This document shows positions 12,825 to 24,219 of a stretch of DNA of 64,000 bases, in pieces. Origin of the DNA: Diplocarpon mali (Eukaryota; Ascomycota; Leotiomycetes; Helotiales; Drepanopezizaceae); assembly GCA_024741835.1 (NCBI GenBank), contig JAENRP010000043.1, positions 5,365-69,364 on the forward strand, in the 5' to 3' direction. A program made the translations under genes and the position numbers. Within the stretch, counting starts at the first letter, position 1. Every line of letters begins with the position of its first letter. The notes below the pieces were generated by a model that searched no databases, had not been told where the DNA came from, and saw only the letters and a list, made by a program, of their open reading frames with translations.

Positions 12825-13611
12825 TCAGCTCAATAAATCCTCCCCTCCTCCCCTAGCAGTAGCCATGAAGGCCTCCTCTCGTTTCCTCTTTGCAACGACC
12901 TCAGCCGTGAGAAGAGCATCCTTCTCGCTCCTAACTTTCTGTTTCTCGATCTCCTGGATCATTTTAATCTCCTCCGCCGTAGGCCTGATGACCCTCGCCT
13001 TCGTGAGCGCCAGCAATTGATCGAGGATTTCCGATTGGGATCTATGCTTCATGTTGATGGTCTCCGTCCTCTCAGTCGGTGGCCCAGCCCTCGACTGCGG
13101 CACTGGGGCGCTCGATGTCTGCGCGTTGGTAGTGGAGGATATTTCGGTCTTGATAGTCGCGGCGGCTTGGGCGCTCGTGAAGTGGATTGTCATGAGCGCT
13201 GGGCCGGCCTGATCGTTTGTACGATTTACGGTCATAGGGACGGCGGGATTGTGGTACTTCAGTCGGGGTAGGCAAATACGCCAGAATTTCCTGAGGGTCG
13301 AGCATCAGTATCATTTCTTCCGAGCTCTATGATCGCCGGACCTGGGCCCGTAGTGTCCGTCTTCGATATCGCGAGCAAAGTCCATGTGTATCCTCGTCAC
13401 TTCAGAGGGTAATACCGCAGCTCCAGGGCCTATTCTTATGGCGAGCAACTATGTGCTGTGTCAATTGCGGTGGTATGTGTCGATGCTCGAGGGGATCGTG
13501 TACCTTCTGGAGAATAAGTCACGTCAGCTTTGGCGAAAGAAAGTCAAAATAATAGAGTCTTGGTGTGCTTACAGTTCTCAGCCTTGTCATGCGCTTGATA
13601 ATTCCCACCAT
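12825..13611 (-). CDS. MRP49: mitochondrial ribosomal protein with L51/S25/CI-B8 domain (Mrp49/mL61-like)
   Basis: Three exons on the minus strand (13611-13573, 13448-13342, 13290-12825) encode 203 aa. The first ~100 residues are a thioredoxin-like L51/S25/CI-B8 domain: MVGIIKRMTRLRT, IRIGPGAAVLPSEVTRIHMD, GPRKFW, and LPRLKYHNPAVPMTVNRT with its conserved basic and Pro residues. The best match by eye is the fungal mitochondrial large-subunit protein Mrp49 (mL61); mS25 and the complex I subunit NDUFA2 share the fold. The C-terminal ~100 residues are a charged, probably helical extension rich in Lys/Glu. The conserved domain is recovered only after splicing. The start codons of this gene and of the GEP3-like GTPase face each other 161 bp apart, suggesting joint control of two mitochondrial translation genes. 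Confidence 0.8.
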
Positions 13612-13772
13612 CTTGAAGATCTATTTGGAGTCCGCAATGCTGATTGATGTCACTGGCCGTCCGCCGCGTGTATGGAAATTATTTAAGCTTTCGCGCTAAC
13701 GAGACCCTGTCAAAATTATTCAGAGAAGCCACCGGTGAGTCTTGACGTTGCATTCCGTCTTCAGGAAAAGAG
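13612..13772. promoter_or_regulatory. shared divergent promoter, mitoribosomal gene / GEP3-like GTPase
   Basis: Only 161 bp separate the two start codons, which point away from each other, so leaders and promoters must overlap. No clear TATA box. Function inferred from layout. Confidence 0.6.
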
Positions 13773-15915
13773 ATGTCAACAAGCATAAGAACTGCTCACA
13801 GGGTGGCGAGGAAGCTTGGGCTACCAGTGGCTGACATCCCAACATTTTTGTGTCCTGGGTTCCTAAAGGTAGCTTGTATACCAGTTTGGTACTCCAGCGA
13901 ACAACCGCGGATTGTTTCGCAAGCTTCCCAAAGTAGGAACATTACTTCGATCGCTGCACCCGCACGGAATTCGTTACCAGCGGTCCCGGTACCACGCTCA
14001 AGGACATTGCCTCATCAGTGTGCCGGGTGTGGAGCCCTCTCGCAGACAGTTGACAGCGAGGGGCCGGGATTCTATACTCTCACGAGGAAGTCTGTAAAGA
14101 GTTTTGTGGAAGAGAGACAGGACACCATATCCGCCGAGGATATTATCGTGAGAGAGGCTTTAAAACAGGCAGGATCTGCAGCTGCTAGCCTGAACCTGGG
14201 CCCTTATGAGAGTCCAGGTTCGATATATGAGAAACTATATATGAGCTGTTACTAACTCTTCTATAGCCAAAATCATTGAATGTCCTGTATGCGATAGGTG
14301 CCATAGACTTAAGCATCATGAGACAGGCGTTTCTATACATCATCCGTCGGTCCAATCTATTCATGAAACGATATTCGAGTCTCCGTACAAGTACAACCAT
14401 GTATATCATGTCCTCGATGCCGCAGACTTCCCGATGTCCCTGCTTCCCGGGCTACACAAGTTATTACATCTCACACCACAAAGGTCACTGAACAGACGGT
14501 CGAAGACAGGGAGGTTCTATCACGGGCAAAAGACGGAAATCAGCTTTATCATTACCAGATCCGATTTACTAGCACCTCTTAAGGATCAGGTCGATTCTAT
14601 GATGCCCTATCTACGAGCTGTTCTGAGAGATGCTCTGGGAAAATCGGGGAAAGATGTTCGGCTAGGCAACATCAGATGTGTTAGTGCGAAGCGAGACTGG
14701 TGGACGAAGGAGCTCAAAGAGGAGGTTTGGCGACGGGGCGGCGGTGGGTGGATGGTTGGAAGAGTGAACGTTGGGAAAAGCCAATTATTCAACAACGTGT
14801 TCCCAAAAGGAAGAAGAGAGAAGCCCATTGTCAAAAAGGCAGTCCTGTCAGCTTTCGGGGTGGTGGACGGTGCCAGGGATATCTCGTTGGAAAAGGCAAA
14901 CGAGAATCCCGAGGAAATGATCGAGGAAGCTGAAGCCGACTTGGAGAATCCGGATAGGTCCAACGAGGGTCCTGGCGTAGATCTGGAACTCCAAGCAGCT
15001 TTCGATAGACTCGAACATTCAACCTCCGGCTCTCTCAATACCTCCTTGCTCCTCCCTCCACTCCCATCAGAGGTTGATTATCCATCAATGCCACTCGTTT
15101 CCTCCCTGCCGGGGACCACAGCATCTCCTATCCGCCTTTCCTTCGGCAATGGAAAAGGAGAGCTGATCGACCTCCCCGGTCTCTCTCGTGGCGACCTCGA
15201 GCTCCACGTTCAACCAGAACACCGCCAACGTCTCGTTATGAGGTCCCGTATAGTACCCGAGCAGAAATCTATCAAGCCTGGACAATCTCTCCTCATCGGG
15301 GGGTTCATCCGCATCACCCCAACAACACCAGACGTGATTATCCTAGCCTACGCCTTCACGCCTATCGATCCTCATCTCACCGCTACAGAGAAAGCCATCG
15401 GAACTCAGGCCCAGACTCGGGACTCCAATGTGCAGAACATCGCCCTTCCAGGCTCAGGAGAGAAGACAGCTTCGGCTGGCATCTTCCACCTAAAATGGGA
15501 TGTCACGCGCCTGCGTGCTGGGCCTATCACGTCGCCCAAGGCGTTAGGCATCAAGCCCGAGAGTCTGCCTTTCCGAGTTCTCTCGACGGACATCCTGATT
15601 GAAGGCTGCGGCTGGGTGGAGCTCGTTGCCCAGGTGCGAAGAAAACCAGGCGAGATGTCTCCAGTGTCAGTGAGACAGGAGGACAAGGACGGTGCATGGG
15701 AATTGGAGCCGCAGCCGGAAACAGAGGTTGTTGATCCAAGTTGGCCCGCCGTTGAAGTGTTTACCCCGGAAGGGAGGTTCATTAGTGCTAGACGGCCGAT
15801 GAATGCGTGGTTGAATGTCATGACGAAGCCTACGAAGGGGAAGTTGCAGGGCAGACCAAGAAAGGCTATGAAGGGAGCGAAGAAGGCTTACAAGAAGAAG
15901 CAAGCAGCATTGTAA
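13773..15915 (+). CDS. GEP3: mitochondrial circularly permuted GTPase, YqeH/Gep3-like
   Basis: Two exons (13773-14217, 14267-15915), joined across a 49-nt intron with an ACTAAC branch site, encode 697 aa. Near the N-terminus a zinc knuckle is split by the intron: CAGC at 83-86 and CPVCDRCHRLKHH from 154. GTPase motifs follow in permuted order: a G4-like ITRSDLL, a G5-like SAKRDW, then the P-loop GRVNVGKSQLF (from residue 313), then G3 as DLPGL (from 450). This order is diagnostic of YqeH/RbgA-type ribosome-assembly GTPases. The fungal homologue is Genetic interactor of prohibitins 3, tied to mitochondrial small-subunit maturation. The Arg/Lys-rich N-terminus fits a mitochondrial presequence, and the C-terminal tail is strongly basic. 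Confidence 0.88.
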
Positions 15916-16518
15916 ATCTACAATCGAGATATACCCTGCCTTTGAGATGTATATATACGGGCCCAGGTCCAATTTACTTCTGCCCTTGGCAGTGTCCGCA
16001 TCACTTCTGGAAAATTATTCAGCGAGTGATGGCGGAAGAGATTTAAAAAGGCGTTCTGGCTGGGTGTGCCTGAGATACATGAGAACGAGCTATTCCCAAG
16101 TGACAAATATATCCTATACTTTCCCCGTGTGGATAAATTGAACAGCTGCAGAGCAACGCGTATGAACAACACAATGACGATAGTCTCTAACCCCCCTGCG
16201 CACATACACCCATGGTCTTAGATAGCGAGTGCTGCGCTGCATAGTAGAGATCATGCCGGGTTTTCCTACACAGCCCTTCGAGCTGGTGCCAGACCGAGAG
16301 TCTCGTCGTTCCAACCACAGTTTCACGAGCCGTATCGATCAGACAGGTATCCCCGCCCCGCCTGGACGGACCTGCATCCTCGTCGGCGCGGGGGGCATTC
16401 CCTCTCGTTGTGCGATCCGAGCAAAGCCCTGAACTCCCGTCCAGTGCAGTGGAATCGCCTGGTCGACATCGCCGGCGCCGTTCCGTTGTGCGGAGCCTGC
16501 TCTGGCTTGGCTGTTCTT
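15916..16518. other. 3' flank of GEP3-like gene, no gene
   Basis: Convergent intergenic stretch between the GEP3-like gene (+) and the small unknown gene (-). Antisense open frames at 16114-16430 are GC-driven and share no features with known proteins. Confidence 0.4.
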
Positions 16519-17132
16519 TCAGGCGGTCTGGCTAGTCGGTCTGCTTCCTGTGGTCCCTCTTTCGATGGCACTGGTAGAGAGACCGGTGTATTGCCTCCAC
16601 CATGTGGTGTATCCGTCCTCGTCTTGGTGCGTGGTGCAGATGGTCGGTATGGAACAGGGTCGGGATTGGTTCTTTACCAAGGAGGGAAGACACCGAGCCA
16701 ATAGATACATGAGTATTAGGGTAGGCCGATGGTCCACGCGCCGTAGTAGCAGTTGGTTGCCATGCAGATATATGAGATCTTGGTATTGCTGCTACGAAAT
16801 TATTATTGCCAGGAGCAGACACACTCCTTTGGTGGGTTTTACTTGGGGTTGGTGGCGTGACAAATCCGAAGATAACTGAACCTTGTAGTATAGTTGGATC
16901 ATGAGAGAACTGTTGGTCTCACAAAGTGTGCACATATTGATTAAGAAGTATTTCGTGAGTTAGTTCTAAGATCACTAACCCCTGTCACTCTGTTCCTTCA
17001 AGTACGGTGCAGTGTTTGGGCTCCAGTTTCCGGGGGCATTTCCATATGCTTATTGGCAAGGTTTAGAGTAATACATGTATTTCCCTTCTAGTACATCCAA
17101 CTCTCCGAAACATGTCTACCGAGCTCTAGCAT
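16519..17132 (-). CDS. small unknown Ser/Pro/Thr-rich protein
   Basis: I do not recognise this gene. Four putative minus-strand exons (17132-17120, 17048-16980, 16917-16678, 16622-16519) join in frame to 141 aa. The clearest coding stretch is exon 3, reading SVIFGFVTPPTPSKTHQRSV and on to GSVSSLLG, with the TPPTPS composition of a disordered phospho-rich protein. The last exon gives DEDGYTTWWRQYTGLSTS. Intron 2 has a GTTAGT donor and an ACTAAC branch site; intron 3 is weaker. The 13-nt first exon (Met-Leu-Glu-Leu) is the least sure part. No domain, signal peptide or membrane segment is visible. It could also be the 3' part of a larger or decayed gene. Confidence 0.45.
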
Positions 17133-17272
17133 CCTGGCACCAAATGGGATACGCTGGAGTCATAGTGAAAAACACATGTGTGTATATCCCACGCTTATTG
17201 ATAGCTCATTTCATAACCCCAAATGTAAACCCAGGCGGCGAGTACAGTAGGAAGGCCCGAAGTAGATAGAAT

Positions 17273-18863
17273 CTAGTCGAAGACAATAGCAGCCTTGATA
17301 GCACTTTTATTTCTCATATCCTCCAAGCACTCGCCCCACTGCTCGAGCTTGTACGTCTTGTTGACAATCCCTTCAACCTTGACCTTTCCACTGTCAAGGT
17401 AGTCGATCGCGGCAGGAAACATGTAGGTCTCCGAGAATGATCCAAGGATAGTGATTTCGTCACCGAAGATCTTGGATGGCGGCCAAGACACACGAGCAGA
17501 TTCAGAATACACTCCGTAAACGACAAGAGTTCCACCACGGCGAACGTAGTTGATGGCATCCTCGAGGATCTTAGGAGACCCAGTGGCCTCGACAACAATA
17601 TCAAAGCCGTATGGGTGATCTTCCTTCAGCTTCGCGAACTGAACTTCTGGTTCCTTGCGGGAGAGCTCAATGTATTCGTCACCGGCATTTAGCTGCTTAG
17701 CCAGCTCCATCTTGAGACCTTCCGGAGCAGCGACGACAACCTTGCATCCTCCGTTCTGGCGAAGCATTTGAGCCAAAACTAACCCAGTTGGACCGGCGCC
17801 GAACATTAGAACAGATGAGCCAAGCTTAGGGGAAATCTTGTCGAGACCGTGAGCAGCGCAAGAGGCAGGCTCAAGGAGAGTTGCCTCGACATCTGATAAG
17901 TTGTGGATCTTGAATACCTTTCCGGCTGGCTTTAAAGTTGTCAGCTCAAGTCCAGGGAGAGGGAGAGAGCGAATCCATACATAGGCACAGTACTCAGCAA
18001 ACCCACCGTCCATGGTGACACCATGTGCCTCGAAGTTCTCGCAGAGCAGGAGCTGGCCGCGTCTGCAATAAAAACACTCATTGCACAACTCGGAGTTGCT
18101 GGGACCATGTTAGCAGATGGCATTCAAGACAACGAAGGAGTGCATACTCTGCTACGACACGCTCACCAAGAGTGAATCCCTTCACCTCAGGGCCAACGGC
18201 AGCAACGACGCCCACTGTTTCATGCCCTGGTATTGTTAGAGACTTCGCCTAAAGATTCTCCATGCCACCTCGTTACATCCTCGCTTAAGAAAATCAACAC
18301 GGCAGCAATTGGCGAACCCAACGAATCCAAGCACGGGGGACGACAGGCCGAGCCTCGAATCAAGGGACTCACCAGGGATCAATGGAAACTGGGCGTAGAT
18401 GATGATGTCAGCTCGTGTTCTCGGGAGGTAAGACAAGAGATGCTGGCAAGCACCCATCAAGGTGTGAAGATGCGGCAATGCGCCTCCAATTGGAATTCGG
18501 CACAAAAGTGGAGTACGGCAACAGAGGTATATAAGGATGAACTGCATACCTTTGCAATGAACTCTCCCTCGTGGATGTGCAAGTCCGTTCCGCAGACCTA
18601 GACATCACATCAGTATCCTTACACCACAGCCGAAAGTCCGGTCGCCACTCACACCACACGCCTTGACCTTGATCAAAACGTCGTTTGGTCGGAGCTTAGG
18701 CAGCGGCACAGTCACAATTGCATACTCCTCTGGCTTCGAGTACCTATGGTCGGGGTCAGCAACAAGTCCAGCGGATCGTCAGGCTCCATCTCTTCCGCGA
18801 CGTCTTGCTGTGAAGATTCTACTCGGCGGGGAAAGCGGGGTAGTCTGACCGGAGAGCTTTCAT
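17273..18863 (-). CDS. ARD1: D-arabinitol dehydrogenase (NADP+), zinc MDR family
   Basis: Seven minus-strand exons (18863-18850, 18743-18653, 18597-18550, 18388-18373, 18226-18148, 18098-17981, 17929-17273) give 340 aa. It is a medium-chain zinc dehydrogenase. Catalytic zinc ligands are C37 in GVCGTD and H58-E59 in GHETVG. The structural zinc set is C88, C91, C94 and C102. The Rossmann motif is GAGPTG. The resemblance is to fungal D-arabinitol dehydrogenases (Ard1), which interconvert D-arabinitol and D-xylulose or D-ribulose in polyol metabolism; sorbitol or xylitol dehydrogenase specificity cannot be excluded. Exon 4 is only 16 nt, yet it encodes conserved residues just before the HE zinc site, which supports the model. 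The first exon is 14 nt. No targeting signal, so probably cytosolic. Confidence 0.88.
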
Positions 18864-20988
18864 TTCCTTGGGTAGAGAATCCATGTTGTTGAGTTTCGAG
18901 TTTCGCGTTGGGAGTTTGGAGTTTGAGTCTTGCTGCTGCTGTTCTTGAAGAAAGACGATGGAGGGAGAGGTTGTGGAGAGCTGGAGAGAGTGCAATGACC
19001 GCGAGAGAGGTCGGAGGAGGAGGTTTATCAGAAGTCCTCAAGCGTGGCAGATCTAGCTTCGTTCATGCCGCATTTGGTTAAGAGGGCACAACAATACGTC
19101 AGTCACCCCGCCATTCGGCATTCTTTCCTGTTTGGAACGGGGCCCAACAACCAAGATGGAAAACAGTGGAAAGAGCCTTCTCGTCAACACAGGAGGGAAA
19201 GTCCCAGCAAGGGAAGGCGCCGGAGAGATAAGGGGAAGGTTAGGAAAGGGGTGCTCGGCTAGAGAGCTGCGTGTTGATCAACAGTGTGTAGCTGAGAAGC
19301 TATGCGACCAAAACGAGGGGGAGAGATGCGAGAAGAGAAGCCGTGTACTCGTGAGGTCTGCAGAACGTCGAGTTGTAAGGCATGAGGTGAATCGCTGCTG
19401 TCATTACATCTCACAGATACACAGTCCACTTGCAGAGACGATGTACCGTGTATAAACTAGGTCCCTACCGAAAAGGCCGAGCTCATCCGGACGCGCAGAA
19501 GTGGTGATATGCCACGGGCACTCTTCGCCTGGTTGGAGCTGATTCGACGCGGTACAGCAGATAAACTTTCGTGGGGTGCTGCATCACGCGATCATTGTTC
19601 CGGGGGTTTATTTTGTTTGCGGAGCATGAGGTTGCTTGAGCCAATTATATCCATACCGAGCCACGTGGTTGTTATTCTACGCGGCAAACAAAATAGTTGT
19701 CTGCTGTTGCTGCCGTGGAGATCAGATCTCTGCGTGGGGAGCTCCCACGCGGTCTAGTCCCAGACCTCGTATGAAAAGCCACTCGTACAAGGTTCCCCCC
19801 GAAATCAATATCATTAATCTCTTCAAATACAGAAGAGGGGCATCGTGAGGCGTAGTCAGAAACTCTTGTTGTTTATATCTTCCGTTGGCATTGCCTAATT
19901 CGATCTCCCCAAGGCTGTGTTTTACGTGTGAATGCTATTGTTTAGAAAGCTGATCCTTGAGATTCGCTAGTTTCTGGTAGTCCGCTATTCGTTACCCTGT
20001 GATGGATATCTGCTTCAATTCCTACTGCAGTCATTCTTCTCTTCCTTTCCTTTCGCCTTTCTCTCCTGCGTTCTTCCTTGCTTTCCTTCGTTTTCTTTCT
20101 TTTTATTTTTCATTGCTCCCTCTCTCTTTATATCTTCTTCGTCTTCGTCATCTTCATCTTCTCCTCTTTCCTTTTTCCTTGCTGAATTCAAAATAAGCCA
20201 ATCCGAGACAGATTGTATGGTTTACTTATCTCGATCATCATCTTAGGGGTCTAGGAATATTCGTATAACCCTGCTTTTGGTAATTCTATATTACACCTAT
20301 ATGAATCGTAACTGACTCATCTTACCTGAGTGGAGTTTGAATTAATTTCAATAGTTATAAGTATTCTAGGAAATCCCTGCTACGTTCGACTTGCCCAGAA
20401 GTGCGCCAATTTTGACACCAATTTTTCTGTTTATTAGTAATATTACAGTTGTATGTAGATATGGTGTAGATAATATTAAATCTCTGGGATCCAACAGGCT
20501 TCTATCCTGCATAGAGAGTTGTAGACTCGAAACCAGTGACAATCAAGTGCGAGCCGGTACGAAAAATGATTATGCAATAGCTCGACAGACTTGCCCTAGA
20601 TAATTTTCTCGGCCGCCCCGCAAGAATTACGTCAGCAGCCGTGTCGCGCCCCGAAAGTCTGGCTCTTCTGCTGGCAATGTCCCCGGTTTTCTCACTAAGC
20701 GTCTCTACTCTGCGACTCCAACATGATGAGTCTCAGGCGTGCAGGCTACCATGAAGTTTGCTCGACGATGGCAAAGGTGTTATTTTCACGAGAAAGTGAC
20801 CAGAAAGCTAATGGAAGAAGCTCGTTTGCTATCTGACAGTTTCGAAGTGTCAACTTCCAACATCGACCTATTGCAACCCCGGCGATTTCTATCACTCGAC
20901 CAAACGCGCTACTGTCCAGCCCAACCATTCAAGAGTGTGTGAGTATTTCTGTCGATGCAGCAAAGAGCAAGCGGAACAAGAAATTCAT
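18864..20988. other. long intergenic region upstream of ARD1
   Basis: About 2.1 kb with no supported gene. A pyrimidine-rich tract of TTC/CTT-type repeats spans roughly 20025-20185 on the plus strand. The ARD1 promoter should lie at the left side. Short open frames here have no family features. Confidence 0.5.
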
Positions 20989-21613
20989 TTAAGAAGCGGG
21001 AGGAGCGCCACCTCGACCAGCACCACGTCCAAATCCACCACGGCTGAATTTGTGTTAGCGTGCAAATTCACAGTAAAGAGTGCATATGCAACTCACAATT
21101 GAGGAGCGAATTCTCCAGACGGTGCTCCCTCTTTGCCCTCTCCACCAGCCTCACGTCTACGATAACCTCCCTCGCGGTCACCACGCTCTCCTCCACGACC
21201 ACCGCGTCCGCCGAAAGGCTTGCGCTCACGATCGCCCTCACCACCCATCATTCCACGTGGAGGGGCGTGCGATCGTTGTTGCTTAATGTGGGTAGCGGGG
21301 ACGATCTCAGCAGGAAGATGAAGCCACTCGCGGAGGTAGTCAAGACCCTCTGGAGTGAGGGTGTAGTAGTAGTATTGCCATGAGAATTGAGTTTTAACAT
21401 AGCCGCGAGAGGTGAGCGATTGGCAGGCTTTGACGACATATAAGTTCTTCGTATCGATGTCGTTGTGCTTTGGGAGGTTATAGTCCTTTTTGGCGACGAG
21501 CACGCCTTCACGGAACAAGTATTCGTGGATCTTCTTGCGGTCAGCCTTGGGAATAAGCCTATAGCAAGTTAGAAATTTAAAAGAAAACCATGGAGCAATA
21601 GCAGTGATTACAT
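20989..21613 (-). CDS. RPS10: 40S ribosomal protein S10 (eS10)
   Basis: Three minus-strand exons (21613-21612, 21558-21097, 21043-20989) encode 172 aa. The mature start [20 protein letters not shown], the winged-helix core ([32 protein letters not shown]) and the Gly/Arg-rich C-terminal tail are textbook eS10, a structural protein at the beak of the small subunit. The start codon itself is interrupted by an intron: AT lies in exon 1 and G is the first base of exon 2. A second small intron near the C-terminus restores the [12 protein letters not shown] tail. The start codons of this gene and SDE2 lie 247 bp apart and face away from each other. Identification is secure. Confidence 0.96.
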
Positions 21614-21860
21614 CTTGACGATTGTCGAATTTGTTGTTGTGGAGAATCCTCGAAAGCCACAGAGAATAGGAAATGTAGAATGTGTGTGGCCCTAGTCAAG
21701 GATAAGCGAGGGATACCAATGGGTTACGCCGGGTTATCATTACTCCGGACATTGAAATCCATTTCCGACTTCATGACTGGGCTCCTACCAAACACATATC
21801 GCCTCCGCTGTTCAGCGATCACTCCAATACCACGCAAATACCACGCAAATACCACGCAAA
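21614..21860. promoter_or_regulatory. shared divergent promoter, RPS10 / SDE2
   Basis: 247 bp between opposed start codons. Its right end carries three tandem 11-bp units (see repeat entry). Control role inferred from position. Confidence 0.55.
21827..21859 (+). repeat. three tandem copies of an 11-bp unit before the SDE2 ATG
   Basis: ATACCACGCAA occurs three times without a mismatch at 21827-21837, 21838-21848 and 21849-21859, ending one base before the ATG at 21861. The period is close to one DNA helical turn. It may be transcribed as the 5' leader. Confidence 0.9.
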
Positions 21861-22841
21861 ATGGCACCCTCCACTATCAACATTCTCTTAACCTCGTTTC
21901 CGGGTCTAAACCTTCCGCCGACTCTTGCCCTCCCTCTACCAGCCAATACATCCATCTCAGAACTACAAAAGTGTATCGATGGGCGCTTACCAGCACACAA
22001 CCGCCGCCTGATTCTTACGACAATCTCGAACAAGCAACTACCTCTCGAATCTCCAAAATTCATATCAGAGCTTCTCTCTAATCAGGAAGATGATTTTTTG
22101 TGTTTACGGCTGGCCCTGCCAATGTGCGGTGGCAAAGGTGGATTTGGGTCGCAACTACGTGCTGCAGGCGGTCGCATGTCATCGAAGCGTAAGCGGAACC
22201 AGGGGGAAGATAATGGTTCCAGCCGGAACCTGGATGGCCGAAGACTAAGATCAGTACACGAGGCAAAGGCGTTGGCCGAGTATTTGGCGATCAAGCCTGA
22301 TATGGCAAAGAAGGAAAAAGAGGCTAGAAGAGCACGATGGGAGCAAATCGTGGAACTCGCAGAACGTAGGGAGGAAGAGATGAGATCGGGGGCTAAGGGA
22401 AAAGTTGATGGTAAGTGGGTTGAAGACAAGGAAGAAGCAAATGAGAGGACGAGAGAGGCTGTGCTTGCTGCCATGAAGTCTGGGGATTACAAAGACAATC
22501 TGGTCGAACACGCCGTGGAAACCCCTTTCGAAGACTCGGCAAGTGATGACGATGGCCTTGCTGGAACGAGCTCTAAGGATACAACGCCTCCATCCGAGCC
22601 TGAAGCAAAACCCCAAGCAAGGACTTTCTTTGGTTTTGATGACGATGATGAGTTCATGAGCAGCGACGAGGATGATGAAATAGGTGACGAGATGAGAGAA
22701 TCCAAACGACATGAGGACGAGGAGGACGAGGAGGCTGCTGAGGAACCATCACCTCCGCCACTGCCAGCCAAAGGCAAGGGCAAAGGAAAAGTCCTAGCCA
22801 AGGAAAAAGGGAAGGGGAAAGGCCGAGTTACGAAAGCTTAG
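21861..22841 (+). CDS. SDE2: Sde2, ubiquitin-fold splicing/genome-maintenance factor
   Basis: Single exon, 326 aa. Residues 1-89 form a ubiquitin-like domain, followed by the processing motif [16 protein letters not shown]. In the family, a deubiquitinase cuts between G91 and K92, releasing a Lys-initiated C-terminal fragment that enters the spliceosome and promotes excision of selected introns. The next segment ([11 protein letters not shown], then [18 protein letters not shown]) is the conserved Sde2 domain. The C-terminal half is acidic, with DDDDEF and EDDEIGDE stretches, then ends in Lys/Gly-rich repeats (GKGKGKGK). A human-type SAP domain is not apparent. The motif at the cleavage site makes the assignment firm. 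Confidence 0.92.
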   Translation: MAPSTINILLTSFPGLNLPPTLALPLPANTSISELQKCIDGRLPAHNRRLILTTISNKQLPLESPKFISELLSNQEDDFLCLRLALPMCGGKGGFGSQLRAAGGRMSSKRKRNQGEDNGSSRNLDGRRLRSVHEAKALAEYLAIKPDMAKKEKEARRARWEQIVELAERREEEMRSGAKGKVDGKWVEDKEEANERTREAVLAAMKSGDYKDNLVEHAVETPFEDSASDDDGLAGTSSKDTTPPSEPEAKPQARTFFGFDDDDEFMSSDEDDEIGDEMRESKRHEDEEDEEAAEEPSPPPLPAKGKGKGKVLAKEKGKGKGRVTKA

Positions 22842-24219
22842 ATATCTCCTGTGTGCGAGTATGAGCAGAGCACGTTGTTTATGCGATGGGATGGTCTCGA
22901 GCGTGTAGCACGATAACTCAAATCTCACACTTCATTCGGTTATAAATGCAAGACCTAATCAGGACTATTTTGACAAGAGATGTGGTCTGTTGCGTGCAAG
23001 CGAGAAGGTAGTGGTAACTTTGAGAGCGCTAACACAACTGTAATCGATTGAACTTTACATGTGCTTGAGGGTTAGTGTGTGAGGTTTAAACTGTTGGACA
23101 GTCCGCAAAGCTGCTAAAGTAGCAAAAGGTAATGGGCCTAGTAATTCCAGTGGCGTTGCCCGTATCATTATTTGAACTTCAAACAAGAAGATCCTACAGC
23201 TCTTCAAGAACGAGCTCCGCTCTGGTTGAGCTAGAAGATGTACTGTGTTGGAGTACAGCCTCGGGCAAGAATGTAGGCGTCGAACGCCTTTGCACTCTCC
23301 CAGCATACACAGCTTCTTCGCACCGCGGGAGGAGTTTCAATCGACACGCCGAAGTACACACACGCAACCTTTGGTATCTGACAGAATCTAAAGGGGTAGA
23401 TTCCGAGTTCTACGGGGCTGCAGGAGTAATATACAAGGTACGATCACCCCAGCCCGATCCTTGTATCTTCTCACAGTTCCCCTCGATTCTGCATCCCGGG
23501 ACCTCTTGAGCCAGGACAAAACACATCCAGAACTCCCGCCACCCACGCCGGACGACTCCAGCGCCGCAACTCGTGCCCAGTCTCCGAGCACTCCCTGGTC
23601 TGAGATACGCACTCTGCGACTGGATAGATCCTCCAGGGCGGGCAGGCTGTGTCGCCATACCAGCCGGGAGAAGCACATGGACAGCAAGACAACGCTGCTT
23701 GATACATCTTCGATGTATCTCAACTGATGATGGCGACTACCTCATCATCTGTACCAGCAGAGCCTCGACCGCAATAGATTCGATGGCGCAGTCTGCGTAC
23801 GTCTTCTTTCCGTTGGACACGTCGAGGAGAAGCATGACAGCACTTTTTCAAGAGCGATGACCTAGCCTCGCTAAAGCCCCTATCGCAGGAGCGGGAATCT
23901 GAGTTGCCAAAACTCATACCGCGTTTGGTACACACACACACACACACACACATAGCCGCCACTCGGCTCATTGTCACCGCGGCGAGTCACAAAGCCAAGG
24001 TGGTAACCGGCTCCTGGCGGCTCGTGACATCTCTCAGGTCTCGAATTTTTAATCCATCAATGTAATTACATGCCAATGTCGACGAGGCATTAGTTAAGTA
24101 GAAAGAAATTAGACATTGCATCTCATGCGTCGTAAATACCAGACAGAGGCAGATCCTCACATCCCGCAATCCAACCCCAATGCCTAGCTCTATGATCGGC
24201 ATCGCCATCGACCAACCAT
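22842..24219. other. intergenic region between SDE2 and the CHRD gene
   Basis: Convergent 3' region without a supported gene. Contains a CA dinucleotide microsatellite at 23931-23952. Open frames around 23390-23730 occur on both strands and look like composition artefacts. Confidence 0.5.
23931..23952 (+). repeat. (CA)11 microsatellite
   Basis: Eleven uninterrupted CA units are seen directly. Confidence 0.98.
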
